Assembly (NCBI GenBank): GCA_017311185.1
Contig: JAESUZ010002888.1
Location: 1,922,001-1,986,000, forward strand
From: Proteles cristata cristata
Taxonomy: Eukaryota > Chordata > Mammalia > Carnivora > Hyaenidae
Direction of reading: 5' to 3'
DNA length: 64,000 bases
Part shown: in pieces, positions 32,736 through 43,779 of the stretch
Layout of the letters: the number at the start of each line of letters is the position of its first letter
Position numbering within the stretch: the stretch's first letter is position 1
Made by a program: the position numbers and the translations under genes
Notes under the pieces: model-generated
The model's database searches: none
What the model saw: only the letters and a program-made list of their open reading frames with translations
Told to the model about the DNA's origin: nothing

Positions 32736-33741
32736 CATCAATGATATTATTTTTGGTCTGGTTTTAGTCTAAGTTGGGAATCATTGAGCATCTTCTTTAG
32801 AGCAAGGAAGCCCATAGCTGTCCTGGATCGATTGAGCTCCCTATGACTGGGCCCTTCCTCACAATCAGTGCAATGTGAGCTTCCTGACCAGTACCCAGGT
32901 CCTCAGTGACTTAACTCTTACAAAACCCAGATTCTGGACTAAGCATACTCCACCCAGTGACAGATAGTCCTGGTCTACTCAGGGTCTAGATTTCCTGGCT
33001 GCTATATATCCCAATATCCCCACAACCAGCTCCCTAATAGTCATTCCTGGATCTTCCCAACATCCCCACCCTGCTCATCTAGACCTCCAAATGTAGTGGG
33101 ACAGAGATCTGGGACGCCTCTCAGTCTGACCCTTTCCAAAAGCATGCTCCTCTTGCCTTTCCCTGCCTCTACATCAGATTTCCCAGGTTCAAACAGCTTT
33201 GTAACACCCAAAACAACAGTCTTCTGTTTCTTTCTTGTGTGTTTACGCACCCAACCCTGCTAGGCTACAGAGACCTCAGTCCTCTTGTTCCATAATTGGG
33301 CCTTTGCTGATGCCTCCAAATTCTTGGTCCCATTCAGTATGACACAAAAGGAAATCTCTCGTAGCAATAAGCCACAAGTGACACAGGAATGTTATAAATA
33401 TGATTCATAATACCAACCACAGTGAACTTCAGGAGCCTGCGAGGTTTTAAAGAATGTCTCCCCAAGTGACCTCACAGAAAGACACTGGAGTACTGGGTAA
33501 TCAGAAGCCATTAAATATATTCTGGCTTGTAGTAGTAGTAATTGCTTCTGCAGTTAGAAAATGGATATTTCTTCTTCATATATTATTCATTCATTCTAAA
33601 TAAGGAAACTATGAGAGGAAAAGGCAGAATATTTTGTCTTGCTTTTTAAACTTAAAATAAGACAAGAATACTGAAGACTAAACTGTATATTCCCTTATTT
33701 CAATATATTGCCTAATTTATTTTTGTTAATAAAAAGCACAT
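32736..33741. other. No gene seen
   Basis: No repeat or exon recognised over about 1 kb. A 69-codon minus frame (33250-33041) is unsupported. Confidence 0.45.
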
Positions 33742-33842
33742 CTCAGGCATTGACTCAGTTGGTAACTCTTAATCTTAGGGTTGCAAGTTCAAGGCCCACA
33801 CTGGGTATGGAGCCTACTTTTAAAATTTTTTCTTAAAAAAAG
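33742..33842 (+). mobile_element. Short older Can-SINE (no CT-rich module)
   Basis: The tRNA-like part (ggcattgactcagttggtaa, gttgcaagttcaaggcccac) passes directly to ctgggtatggagcctacttt and an A-rich tail, the compact older carnivore SINE layout. The word aagcacat flanks it at 33734-33741 and 33843-33850. Confidence 0.85.
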
Positions 33843-34024
33843 AAGCACATTTCATACCTAAAGTACTTTAAAATTTTAATCAATGTATAATATTGACATT
33901 CAAAAAATTAAAACATTAACCCAAAATAAATATTTTTGCTAAGAAAAAATATTCATAATAAGATACTTTTAGTTTGATTGTATTAGTTTTGCTGATAGTG
34001 GCTATTTGCCCTGATATTTAAAAT

Positions 34025-34525
34025 ATGCCACAAAAGACCCCACATAGCCAAAGCAACCCTGAGCAAGAAGATCAAAGCTGGAGATATCACACTTCCTGAG
34101 TTCAAGCTATATTATAAAGCTATAGTTATCAAAATAGTGTAGTATTATCTTAAAAACAGACACATAGACCAATGGGACAGAATCAAGAACCCAGAAATAA
34201 ACCCTTGCTTACATGGTCAAGCAATATTAGAGAAGGGAGGCAGGAATACCTAATGAAACAAACAAACAAAAAGAGTCTCTTCAATAAATAGTGCTGGGAA
34301 ATTTGGATCTTCACATGTAAAACAATAAATGAGACCCTATTTTATACCACTCACTTTAAGTTGAAATGGATCGAAGGCTTAAATAAATGTAAGACCTGAA
34401 ACCATAACATTCACAGAAAAAACATAGGAGAAAAGCCCCTTGACCTGGTGTTGGCACAGATATTTTGGATATGACCCATAAGGCATAAGCAACAAAATGA
34501 AAAATAAGCAAGTACTTTACATATA
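34025..34525 (+). mobile_element. LINE-1 internal ORF2 fragment
   Basis: The text follows the sense strand of ORF2 downstream of the reverse transcriptase: gccaaagcaaccctgagcaa, agaccaatgggacagaatca, agaacccagaaataaaccct, caataaatagtgctgggaaa. Both ends of the L1 are missing, including the 3' UTR and poly-A. It has many stops. Confidence 0.85.
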
Positions 34526-34835
34526 CTACCTTGAGTAATAGTATTACTCCTGTGACCAAGAGGATGGTCTTGGGGAAAGTGAAAGGAAATGCAGCTCCCC
34601 AAAGCAGGGAAACACTATAACAAAACATTAGCTAACGCCACTGTTTTCAATTCAACTTGAATAACTTTCCTAAGAACCTCGGGATTCCTTCTGTGTTATA
34701 AACCCGACCTATACCTGCTCCCTAACCTCTTCATAGTTCTGTTCCCCACTGTGGTTCCAAGAGTTGGGAATGGGCTGCTGAAAGGTAAGAAGCAGACTAT
34801 AGAGAGAGGATTTTTACTGAAAAACACAATAATCA
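34526..34835. other. No gene seen
   Basis: No element recognised. Confidence 0.45.
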
Positions 34836-34959
34836 GGGGAGTATGGGTGGCTTAGTTGGTTGAGCATCCCACTCTTGATTTTTGGCTTGGGTTGTGGCAC
34901 CAGAGTAATGGGGTCGAGCCCCAGGTCAGGCTCCACGCTGATCATGGAGCCTGCTTAAG

Positions 34960-34993
<34 letters not shown>

Positions 34994-35036
34994 CCTTTGT
35001 TCCTCCCCCCACTCCCATGCTCTCACTCTCTAAAAT
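34836..35036 (+). mobile_element. Can-SINE, older subtype
   Basis: Head gtatgggtggcttagttggt, actcttgatttttggcttgg, a B box ggggtcgagccccaggtcag, a middle catggagcctgcttaagatt, then (CT)n and tctaaaata. It lacks the felid cagagcctggagcctgcttc module. Confidence 0.9.
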
Positions 35037-35068
35037 AATATATATATATATTTTTTATTTTACATATA

Positions 35069-35111
<43 letters not shown>

Positions 35112-35112
35112 C
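35037..35112. repeat. (AT)n microsatellite
   Basis: Two AT tracts, the longer (about 34 bp) at 35071-35104, extend the SINE tail and end in a short CA run. Confidence 0.95.
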
Positions 35113-37261
35113 ACACACAATAATATGTATTACAAAACAAGGAGAAAGGCAGAAGGCTGAGAATCCTTTGAATTTGGGTCCTTACCATTTTAAAAGCAAT
35201 GAGTCGTTGGCCTGTATTCCATGGTGGCCTCATACCTAGACGAATTTACAAGAAAAAAAGAAAAAGCAATCAGGCTATGCAGCAGAGACACCATTCATTG
35301 GGCATATCCTTTTAACTGTTCAGTATATAAACTTCTCCCGTGAAGAAGCATTCTGGCAACAGCAGGAAAGAGGCCTATCTCATTTCTAAAATAGTCAGGT
35401 TCCTATTAAGATGATAAATCACAATATTTCTAAAGAAGTGTGACTCATTCACCATCTAGCAGGTGAATAATCACTGGATTAAGAGTCCTTGATAATATTA
35501 TAGATGTAGTAATGTATTATAGTGCTTTTTAATAATAGGTCAAGAATTTTTAACCTTGCCTTATAATCCATGTTGCTTTAAAAAGCTATTATAATCTAAG
35601 TACATGAAAATGAAATTAATTTCTCTGGGAGATTAGTAAAGAGAAGTTATTATTGCATTTAGTTTCAGAAACATGGCCATGATGGTAACTCACAACAAAC
35701 AAAAACCATCATGATCAGTAGCCACTCCAAAAAACTAAAGGAGGGTTTGAAATACGATATTCCCAAGCCAAAGGCCCTCATCAATTTAAATTTGTATTTT
35801 AATAGCCCAGAAACTCAGTTACTACTGCTTGACATGCAGGAAGTAGACTATGTGAAAGACGAGGTTAAAATTTATACTATTTACCTTTGATGCCATATAC
35901 AAAATCGAACAAAATAAAATAAATACAATAAATAATAAATATTCTAAATTTAAATAGAGGACGATGTGATGAAGTGGACTCAACTTTAAAAAATATAAGG
36001 ACTCTGTAAAACGCTTGTTCTTTGTTTTTTTGTTTTTAGCAAAGATGAATTGGTGGATTTAGCTCTGGATTGTTAAAATTGACAGCCATAATCCAATCTA
36101 ACCTTAAATTGCTAATCTGTCCAGGGATTGCTTATCAGTGGCTCCTTCTATCCCCGTGGATTATGTTTTTCATCAGCCAGTGAATTTACCTACCAAAATG
36201 AAGTCAATAGGGATGCCGGCTCACTTTTAAGTAGCTTCAGCTTCTCATAGGGCAAGAAAATAGGGGTTACTACCAGATTAAATCAAACTAAGGTTCAAGG
36301 CTCATGGCGAAAAGAAACTGAGATTTCATACTTACTGGGGAGTGTTGATAAAGGTGGAGAGGTTTTTTCCCATCTCAGGGGGACAGCTGAGAGATTGTTT
36401 TACTGCAGGTGATATGTCGGCATGTTACTTACTCATCACACCTGCCAGCCTTGAGAGCGTCTCTTTGTCATTACTTATAACTGCCAATTTACAAGATGGT
36501 CCAGTAGGGAATGAAAGAACCAAGTGGAACAAATAGAGGTTTTACCACAGCTGCAGTCTGTCAGCACAAGTAGTGAATCCTAAGTAGGAAGGAACGACCC
36601 AAATACTTCTCTGCCAGGTCACCAGACCAGGCTTGAGACACGGACCCTGGCCTCTCTCAGCGTGCTGTGGACCAGGTGTTGAGGTTGATAGCTTGATTGG
36701 ATCAGGTGAAGGCTTTCTTTCCATATTAACTAGTTCAGAATATGTAAGGTCTTTCCTAGTAATGTTACCTTGAGTTCAAATTCTGGAGAAGATACAACCA
36801 ATTAGAGTCAGTGGAGCAATATGGACAAGGACCCAAGCTCTAAACACCAGACTAGACAGAAGAGCAGCTGGAATTGAGCAAAGACTTTTGAATGCCTAGA
36901 ACACTTCTCCTGTGCCATTTATCTCCCTCCGGGCATGTCTGTCTGTTTAGGCATTTCAAGTGAGAGCTGTTCTGGGCATAGCATGAGACTCATCTGTTCA
37001 CCCTGGTCTTACTTTGATTTGACCTTTCAGTTAAATTGGCATTTTGTAGTCATTTGGAAACTGTGCCCTGGGGAGGGAGTTGGTGGTGGTGAGCAGGAAG
37101 AGTACTGAAGTGAAAGAACCCAATTTATAACCATTTTTGGAAGCCTGTTGACAACGGAAGGTCTTGCTACAATGTTTCAAATGCATTTCTGGGGACTATG
37201 TCAGCCCCCTAATGTGACTGCAGGTTAAAACTTAGCTTGGATATATATAGCTTTAAAGTGC
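35113..37261. other. Repeat-poor 2.1-kb stretch, no gene seen
   Basis: No recent transposon is visible. The frames at 36342-36536 (plus) and 36724-36542 (minus) are short and carry no known motif. Because it is unique-looking, this is a reasonable place to test for a conserved non-coding element or an unrecognised exon. Confidence 0.45.
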
Positions 37262-37400
37262 AATAGAATGATCTAGGGAACTTTTTAAAAGTACCCACAC
37301 CTGGATCTCATCCCTGGACATTCTGATATAATTGGACCAGGATGGGACCCAATCATCCGATTTCTTAAAGCGCTCCCTCAGATGTTTATAATCTGCACCT
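37262..37400. mobile_element. MER5-type hAT-Charlie remnant
   Basis: The order gaatgatctagggaactttt, taaaagtacccacacctgga, ctggacattctgatataatt, then tcagatgtttataatctgca follows the near-palindromic MER5A/B layout. The short inverted ends are not clearly preserved. Confidence 0.65.
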
Positions 37401-38655
37401 GTTTCTATTGTGTGGCTAGCACATAGCACCTTTGCTTTATGTATAGAGAAGCAAGAGGAAAGTCAAGCACAAAGGCAGGGTACACTCTGGTCTATAAGGA
37501 CATGTCTGCTGCTCTTTGAAAAAGACCCATCAAATCCTTGGTGGCACTGGTTCCATCATTTGATGAGATATATCAGCCTCAGAGAGTCTTGCCTCTGTGT
37601 TTCTCTAGCAACTACCTCATCAATCAGAAATCCTTCCCTAAAGTTATGCAGGTTGGGGTCTGAAATGTGCCCTCCCCACTTTGTGAATACGTACACAGCC
37701 TGCCATGCGTGTGACATGTCTACCCATTTATACTCCTAAAACAATAGTGGAGTCTGGCGAAAACTCAAACTTCCAGAAAACTTCCTGAAAGAAGGCCACA
37801 GTGATCATTGTAACACTAATGGTCTTTCAAGAGTATAAATCTTTTCTAATTTGGCCTTAACTTCTCTCTTAAATTGGTATTTAAGAGCTCCTTCTATATC
37901 TAAAATTTGATATTCAACCACAGTAAGGGAAGCTACAGTTTTTAAATTGACACAATTTCTTTGATAAAGTAAAGGCTGTCAAAATTATATGTAGAAGCCC
38001 TAAGGCAGAAGCAAAGAGACTTTCCATCTCCGTGGTAAATAAAGTTCCTGACAGAGTCTGAGTGAAAGAGGAGAGTGGTCCAGCTAGCAATCTCCTGATA
38101 GTCCTTCTTTGGCCTGACGGAAGAAGGATTATGGAAGAGGAAACGTAATTAGCTTTCATCACCATGTCATGTCAGAATCCTCCCCTCTGTGGAACTAGCC
38201 TTATGGAAAAGATTATTATACCCACCGCCATTCCGTAAATGGACTGCATTATGCAACCCATGATAAAAAATGTTTGACATTCCATGAAGCCTAAATTTAA
38301 ATAGCACAGCATCTGAATTATGGTTTAAGTGGGAAAGCAGCCTCCTGGGAAGAGACCAGGCTAGTATATGACAAGCCATCCAGGCTTTGCAATTCCTCTG
38401 TATTTCAAGTGTCAGTGGGCTGAAAAATAGGAAGTGGTGAACTGCTTCACTTTGTTGTAAAGTCTACAATGCCACGTGAGAATTAACTATCCATTAATAG
38501 TGGATAATACTCAACATTTCCCCCAAATAGTATTTGCCTTTCAATGTAGTGGAGCAAGTGTAACACTTGATACTAGCAGTTCTGTGTTCTGATCTCAAAT
38601 TTTCAAATAGGTAATGGGGAGCAATTCAAGTATTTTTGGATCTTGTTTTTCATCA
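37401..38655. other. No gene seen
   Basis: A 109-codon frame at 37410-37739 and two minus frames (38165-37914, 38379-38167) have no known motif. No repeat recognised. Confidence 0.45.
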
Positions 38656-39240
38656 CCTGTGAACATCAGGATTATATTAATTCATTTGTTCATTTAAGAA
38701 ATATTCATTATTGGGCCTCCTGGGTGGCTTGGTGGGTTAAGCGCCCAGGTGGCTCAGTCAGTTAAGCACCCGACTTCGGCTCAGGTCATGATCTCATGGT
38801 TCATGGGTTGGAGCCCCATGTCGAGTTCTGTGCTAACAGCTAGTTCAGAGCCTGGAGGCTGCTTCAGATTCTGTGTCTCCCTTTCTCTGACCCTTCCCTG
38901 CTCGCTCACTCGCTCTCGCTCTCTCTCTCTCTCCCCCTCTCTCAGAAATAAATTTTAAAAAGCATTTAAAAATTTTTTTTAAAATACAATTTTTTTTAAA
39001 AAAGAAATATTCATTATTGCCTATTACACACTTAAATACCTTGCTAGGCACTAAGAATATGGACATGAATAATACTTGGAACTTGTCTTCAAATGGTGTA
39101 TAGCCTAGACAAGTAAATAAATACAAACTATTACTTCTGAAAGTACAACAGCAGAAATGTGTACAACAGAAAAGGAAATGACTAATTTGGTCGGAGAGGG
39201 GAGGGAGGAATCTCAGCATAGGTTTAGAGCAAGTTCATGA
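38656..39240 (-). mobile_element. LINE-2 3' region in antisense, split by a SINE
   Basis: Reverse-complement L2 3' text is present: ttcatttgttcatttaagaa, then (after the SINE) aaataccttgctaggcacta, agaatatggacatgaataat, gcctagacaagtaaataaat. It is an ancient fossil with no coding potential. Confidence 0.75.
38714..39001 (+). mobile_element. Can-SINE with a duplicated head, perfect TSD
   Basis: Two tandem A-box heads occur: cctgggtggcttggtgggtt at about 38719 and caggtggctcagtcagttaa at about 38745. A single normal body and A-rich tail follow. Perfect 18-bp duplications aagaaatattcattattg at 38696-38713 and 39002-39019 enclose both heads, so the duplicated form lies within a single insertion. 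Confidence 0.95.
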
Positions 39241-39757
39241 ACATATAGGCCTGTATTTAAGATTCTGTGATTTTAAAATTGAAAATAAAGTAGTTCAAAA
39301 ATCAATGGGTTTATATGGGTCAATTGCTATCTCTGTAACAATTGCAAGAGTTTTCCCATAAGTCCTATAGATCTGTGAGTCCTATAGAGCATCATGAATA
39401 ACTTCCACCTGGCACTTGTAAATTGTCCTTTCATAGTGCTGTGTCAGGCCCCATCCTGGAAAGCATCTTGGTACCACAGTTCCTCGATTCGATTGCTACT
39501 GCCTGCCATATGCTGGCTTTGTGGGACACGCTGGGCAGAAGAGAAGGACTAAAACATAGTTCTGCCTTTAATGAGTGTAATGGGCAGCTTGGGGAAAATA
39601 TTTGCAAACATATCTTATATATAAATAAAGAGACTACAAATTAATGAACAACATAATGGGAGTTGGTCAAAGGTGCTTATGGGAACCCGGGAAAAGGGGG
39701 CACTTAGTTTTGATCGAGAGTAGGACTTTTAGAAGAAGAAGAATACAGAATACCAGT
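39241..39757. other. No gene; possibly further degraded L2
   Basis: Around 39510-39600 there is faint L2-like text. A 73-codon frame at 39423-39644 is unsupported. Confidence 0.4.
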
Positions 39758-39965
39758 TTGTACTTATTGAGCTCTTACATCACGCAGGTATTTCCCATGA
39801 TTGTCTCATTTAATTCCTTATTACAGTTCTGTAGCATAAACATAATTTTTTATAGGTGAAAAACTCAGCGAAATTAGAAATCTAGCCCCAAATCACAGTT
39901 ATTCTTTGAGAAGGAGGGCTTGCTATGCAGGTCTTCTTGAAACCAAAATCCACACATGTAACTGT
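39758..39965 (-). mobile_element. MIR SINE remnant
   Basis: Reverse-complement MIR order: cttattgagctcttacatca, gtctcatttaattccttatt, gtgaaaaactcagcgaaatt, agccccaaatcacagttatt, ending at the caggtcttcttgaa region. Confidence 0.8.
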
Positions 39966-40009
39966 AACTTAATACTGCTTCCTGAAGAGAGGTTTACTGA
40001 GGAATTGAT

Positions 40010-40699
40010 TGCATTAGCTTCCTAGGGCCTGCTACAACTAATTACCACAAAATGGATGGATTAAAACAATAGAAATTTATTTTCTCACAGTGCCAGAGGC
40101 TCCAGGTCCAAAATCAATGTCTCGGCAAGGCCATGGTCTAGGAGTTAATCCTTCCTTTCCTGTCCAGATTTGATGACTCCCAGCTGCTTTGTTCCTGGGC
40201 TCGTGGAAGCACGATGCCAAGGTGTGCCTTCTTCTCCACATGGCCTTCTGTGCGTCTCTGTGTCTTCTCCCCTTTTACCTCTTTTTTCTTTTATTTTTTA
40301 ATTTTTTTTTAATTTGTTTCTAGGAGAGAGAGAGAGAGAGACAGCGTGAGCAGGGGAGAGTCAGAGAGAAAGGGAGTCACAGACTGAAACAGGCTTCAGG
40401 CTCTGAGCTGGCAGTCAGCACAGAACCCGATGCGGGGCTCAAACCCACGAACCGCGAGATCATGACCTAAGCAAAAGTCGGACGCTTAACCGACTAAGCC
40501 ACCCAGGCATCCCTCCCCTTTTATCTAAGAACACCGACCATTGGAGTTAGAGCCCATCCTAATTCAGGATGACCTCATCTTAATACCTTTACCTTAATTG
40601 CATCTACAAAGTCCTTTTTTCCAAATAAGGTCACGTTCATGGATACCAGGGGTTAGGTCTTAGATATATCTTTTGGAGGAGGGCAATCCATCCCACCAG
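40010..40699 (-). mobile_element. MLT1-type (ERVL-MaLR) LTR, split by a SINE
   Basis: Reverse-complement landmarks: aatagaaatttattttctca, cagaggctccaggtccaaaa, ccacatggccttctgtgcgt, and after the SINE gcccatcctaattcaggatg, acctcatcttaatacctttа-like text and ccaaataaggtcacgttcat. It is the same family as the LTR at 8432-8812, in opposite orientation. No internal retroviral region adjoins it. Confidence 0.85.
40281..40512 (-). mobile_element. Can-SINE, second felid subtype, with TSD
   Basis: The reverse-complement subtype features are ttgtttctaggagagagaga, gagctggcagtcagcacaga and gacctaagcaaaagtcggac. Duplications ctccccttttacct (40267-40280) and ctccccttttatct (40513-40526) delimit it within the MLT1 LTR. 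Confidence 0.95.
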
Positions 40700-40899
40700 A
40701 GTGCTGCTTTAATAGAGCTTTAAGAGCAAATTGGAGTGTGTCAGAGTAGGAGGGCAGTAACTGCAACAGGTTCAAAGACCAGACAAGTATGACAGTGCTA
40801 CACTAGGAAACCACGTATATTTCCTTATGCTGGGAACACAAAAATAAAAATAAACAACAGCAAAAAACATATGCTGAGAAACGAGGTTCAAAAACTAAA

Positions 40900-41420
40900 G
40901 AGAATATCATAGAAAGCCTTGCCCACGAGCTAAGTTATTAGGGCTGTAGTCTAACCTGAGAGTCATTCAGGACTTTTTATGTAAGGAAAGAACTGTAATT
41001 AATTATGCATATAATACAAGCCACTCTAGTGCCAACATAAAGCAGCATTTTAGGATAGGGATTTGTGGGCAGCTTTGGACATTATCCAGGTGAAAGGGAA
41101 TAGATCAAAGACGATTTAAAAGAAGGGGTTATGAAATTAAGTGATAATAAGGGATAGATGTAAATAGACTTCAAAATCATTTGGATGTGGGGAACTAAGG
41201 AGAAGAGGAGCTGAAGAAGACTTCCAGGTTTCAGCACAGATGGCTAGGTTGATGTTTTCCTTCACCAAAAAGAAAAGGGGGGGGGAGCCATGAATATGTA
41301 CAATTTGATAGGGAAGGAATAATGAATTTTATTGTGGACATATTGACTTTGAGTGCCTCAAGTATAAACAGGTGAACTAGACAGTCGAGCATAGGGAGAG
41401 AGCTGCCGATTAATTTTGTG
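40900..41420 (-). mobile_element. LINE-2 remnant in antisense
   Basis: Reverse-complement L2 body text is recognisable in order: gagaagaggagctgaagaag, acttccaggtttcagcacag, gtggacatattgactttgag, tgcctcaagtataaacaggt, agacagtcgagcatagggag. A G-run at 41277-41286 interrupts it. Confidence 0.6.
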
Positions 41421-41998
41421 TGGTGCAGTTCTGTTACTTCTGCAGAATCTGTTACTTCTGTTACTTTTCCAGGGACCATATCTTATTCATATTTACATCC
41501 CTAACAGCTGTCAATGTGCCTAACTAATAGTAGGTGACATGTCTGTTGAATTCGTTTGAGTATAATTTCTGTTAACTTGATCTCAAAGGAATCATAACAA
41601 TAGCTTATGAGCAATCATGCATTGATTTTTTTTTTAATGTTAAAGTGATGTTTTAGACAGGTTTCCTTCCATGTAGGTGTTTTAATATTTTCCTCATTTT
41701 GAAAGAAGAATTGACTTTCAGACTACTAAGTTTAGGCAAAGAACTAGACCTGGGGAAAAAAACCTGACTGGACCTGAACAGCTTAATATCGTGTTATTTG
41801 TGTGACTGGCCTTCCTGCAGGAAACACACTGTCTGCTTGTCCACACCTCACAGGCTCAAGGCCCTGGGGCATGTGGAGGGTAGGGAGGGTGCCATCTGTA
41901 AGATACAGCTATCTTAGGCTGAGAACAGAGCTTGACAACCTATTTCTTCTGTATACCTAAGCCCTGGTTTAAAAGTTCCATCAATAATGATAACATTA
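41421..41998. other. No gene seen
   Basis: No element recognised. An L2 3'-like trace (ccctaacagctgtcaatgtg, aatagtaggtgacatgtctg) is possible near 41500-41550. Confidence 0.4.
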
Positions 41999-42126
41999 GG
42001 AGCACCTGTGTGGCTCAGTCGATTAAACGTCCAACTTTGGCTCAAATCATGATCTCGTGGTTTATGAATTCAATCCCTGAGTCAGGCTCTCTGCTAATAG
42101 CTCAGAGCCTGGAACCTGCTTCAGAT

Positions 42127-42184
<58 letters not shown>

Positions 42185-42253
42185 TCCCTCCCTCACCTCC
42201 CTGTCTCTTTCTCTCTCTCTCAAAAACAAATAAACATTAAAAAAAATAATAAT
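41999..42253 (+). mobile_element. Can-SINE with an expanded internal TG tract
   Basis: Head gagcacctgtgtggctcagt, middle cagagcctggaacctgcttc, then (TG)n at 42126-42182 replacing the usual tctgtgtctcc start of the CT module, then aaataaacattaaaaaaaat. It is directly followed by a second SINE. Confidence 0.92.
42126..42182 (+). repeat. (TG)n microsatellite inside a SINE
   Basis: About 28 TG units with TATG interruptions, apparently grown from the 'tctgtgtctc' portion of the SINE. Confidence 0.96.
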
Positions 42254-42254
42254 A

Positions 42255-42470
42255 GGGGTGCCTGGGTGGCTCAGTTGGTTAAGCGTCCGACTTCGGCTCA
42301 GGTCACATTCTCATGGTTCGTGGGTTCGAGCCCAGCGATGGGCTCTGTGCTGACATCTCAGAGCCTGGAGCCTGATTCAGATTCTGTGTCTCCTTCTCTC
42401 TATGACCCTTCCCTGCTCACTTCCTCTCTCAGAAATAAATAAAAAATATTTTTAAAAATTTTTAATAAAT
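42255..42470 (+). mobile_element. Can-SINE, in tandem with the previous one
   Basis: A near-consensus head (gggtgcctgggtggctcagt) and the felid middle (cagagcctggagcctgattc). It starts immediately after the AATAAT tail of the upstream copy, and AATAAT also follows its own tail. Confidence 0.93.
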
Positions 42471-42925
42471 AAGTAATAATATTGACTTTTTAAAATCTCT
42501 ATCTGCTTGTCTCCTGAATCAGTTTTTGATTTCTGCAAGTCCAACAAGCACCTTATGGATGTTAGTCTTTCTACCCTAAGCAAATTGACTTGTTCCTTAT
42601 GCAAATCCTTCACGTGCTCCACTTTAAACAAAATAGTTTTTATTTGACTTAATTGAAAATTTTATTTGAATAACCAAATTACTATATATGTTAACCATAG
42701 AAACATTGAAATCATAGACAAACCAATATGTTTAATTTAATAAATCATCCATAATCTACCAGAAACACTTTTATTTTTTGATGAGTATCCTTCTGATATT
42801 TTTGCTCTCTATTCATATATATTATTTGTTTCTTTATATACAAAAAGAAGGCTATACCATAAATTGATTTTATAAAAAGTTATGATGTGGAGTTTCATGT
42901 CATAAAATATACTTCTACATCCTTT

Positions 42926-43127
42926 TTTTAAAAGTTTATTTATTTATTTTGAGAGAGAAGGAGAGAGTGCATGAGAGTGGAGAAGGGGCAGAGAGAGAGA
43001 GAATTCCAAAAAGGTTCCATCCTTAGTGTGGAGCCCAGCACAACGCTTGATCCCATGACCATGAGATCATGATCTAAGCAGAAATCAAGAGTCGGATGCT
43101 TATCAGACTGAGTCACCCAGGCACCTC
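42926..43127 (-). mobile_element. Can-SINE, older subtype
   Basis: The reverse-complement head ends at 43127 (gagtcacccaggcacctc), with gcagaaatcaagagtcggat marking the older subtype. The copies acttctacatccttt (42911-42925) and acttttacgtcattt (43128-43142) look like a diverged duplication. Confidence 0.9.
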
Positions 43128-43190
43128 ACTTTTACGTCATTTTATGTGACTTAATTTTACTTCTCTGTATCAGTAAACAGCAGCTTACTA

Positions 43191-43316
43191 CTTGTTGTGA
43201 TGAGCACCGGGTGCCACATGGAAGTGCTGAATCACTGTACTGTACACCTGAAACTAATATTATGTTGTATGTTAACTAATCAGAATTTAAATAAACTTTT
43301 TTAAAAATTAAAAAAA
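43191..43316 (+). mobile_element. LINE-1 3' terminus
   Basis: 3' UTR only: ttgtgatgagcaccgggtgc, tgtactgtacacctgaaact, tgttaactaatcagaattta, then an A-rich tail. Similar words (cagcagctta and agcagcatctta) flank it. Confidence 0.85.
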
Positions 43317-43474
43317 GGAAGCAGCATCTTAATCAATTTCTTGCTTTAAGGCATTTAGATTACTTCCAATTTTATTAACACTATTTTGAAGAACATTATT
43401 GTAAGTTGAGTCATTGTGTGTATTTATAACATTTTTTATAATACATTCTTAAAATTAAGATTTTTAAGGTTTTG

Positions 43475-43762
43475 GGACGCCTGGGTGGCTTAGTTGGTTA
43501 AGCGTCCGACTTTCGCTTAGGTCATGATCTCGTGGTTCGTGGGTTCGAGCCCCACATCGGGCTCTGTGCTGACTGCAGCTCAGAGCCTGGAGCCTGTTTC
43601 GGAGTCTGTGACTCCCTCTCTCTCTGACCCTCCCCTACTCATGCTGTCTCTCTCCTACTGAGCTCAGAGCCTGGAGCCTGTTTCAACTCCCTCTCTCTCT
43701 GACCCTCCCCTACTCATGCTGTCTCTCTCCTAGAAATAAATAAAAAAACATTTAAAAAAAAT
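43475..43762 (+). mobile_element. Can-SINE, second subtype, with an internal tandem duplication
   Basis: About 80 bp of the 3' half (from ctcagagcctggagcctgtt to ctcatgctgtctctctccta) occurs twice, at about 43579-43659 and 43661-43732. The second copy lacks ggagtctgtg. Perfect 15-bp duplications atttttaaggttttg at 43460-43474 and 43763-43777 enclose the whole. Confidence 0.95.
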
Positions 43763-43779
43763 ATTTTTAAGGTTTTGAG

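Larger units (their letters stand above)
42640..43440 (-). mobile_element. Ancient LINE-1 3' region in antisense, interrupted
   Basis: Weak but ordered matches: cataatctaccagaaacact, tgatgagtatccttctgata, attatttgtttctttatata, and after two insertions aggcatttagattacttcca, attttattaacactattttg. A SINE (42926-43127) and an L1 3' end (43191-43316) lie inside. Confidence 0.45.

Noticed and set aside
37410..37739. A 109-codon frame in a repeat-poor stretch
   Set aside because: No recognisable motif and no supporting splice or promoter signals I can identify. Kept only as unannotated sequence.
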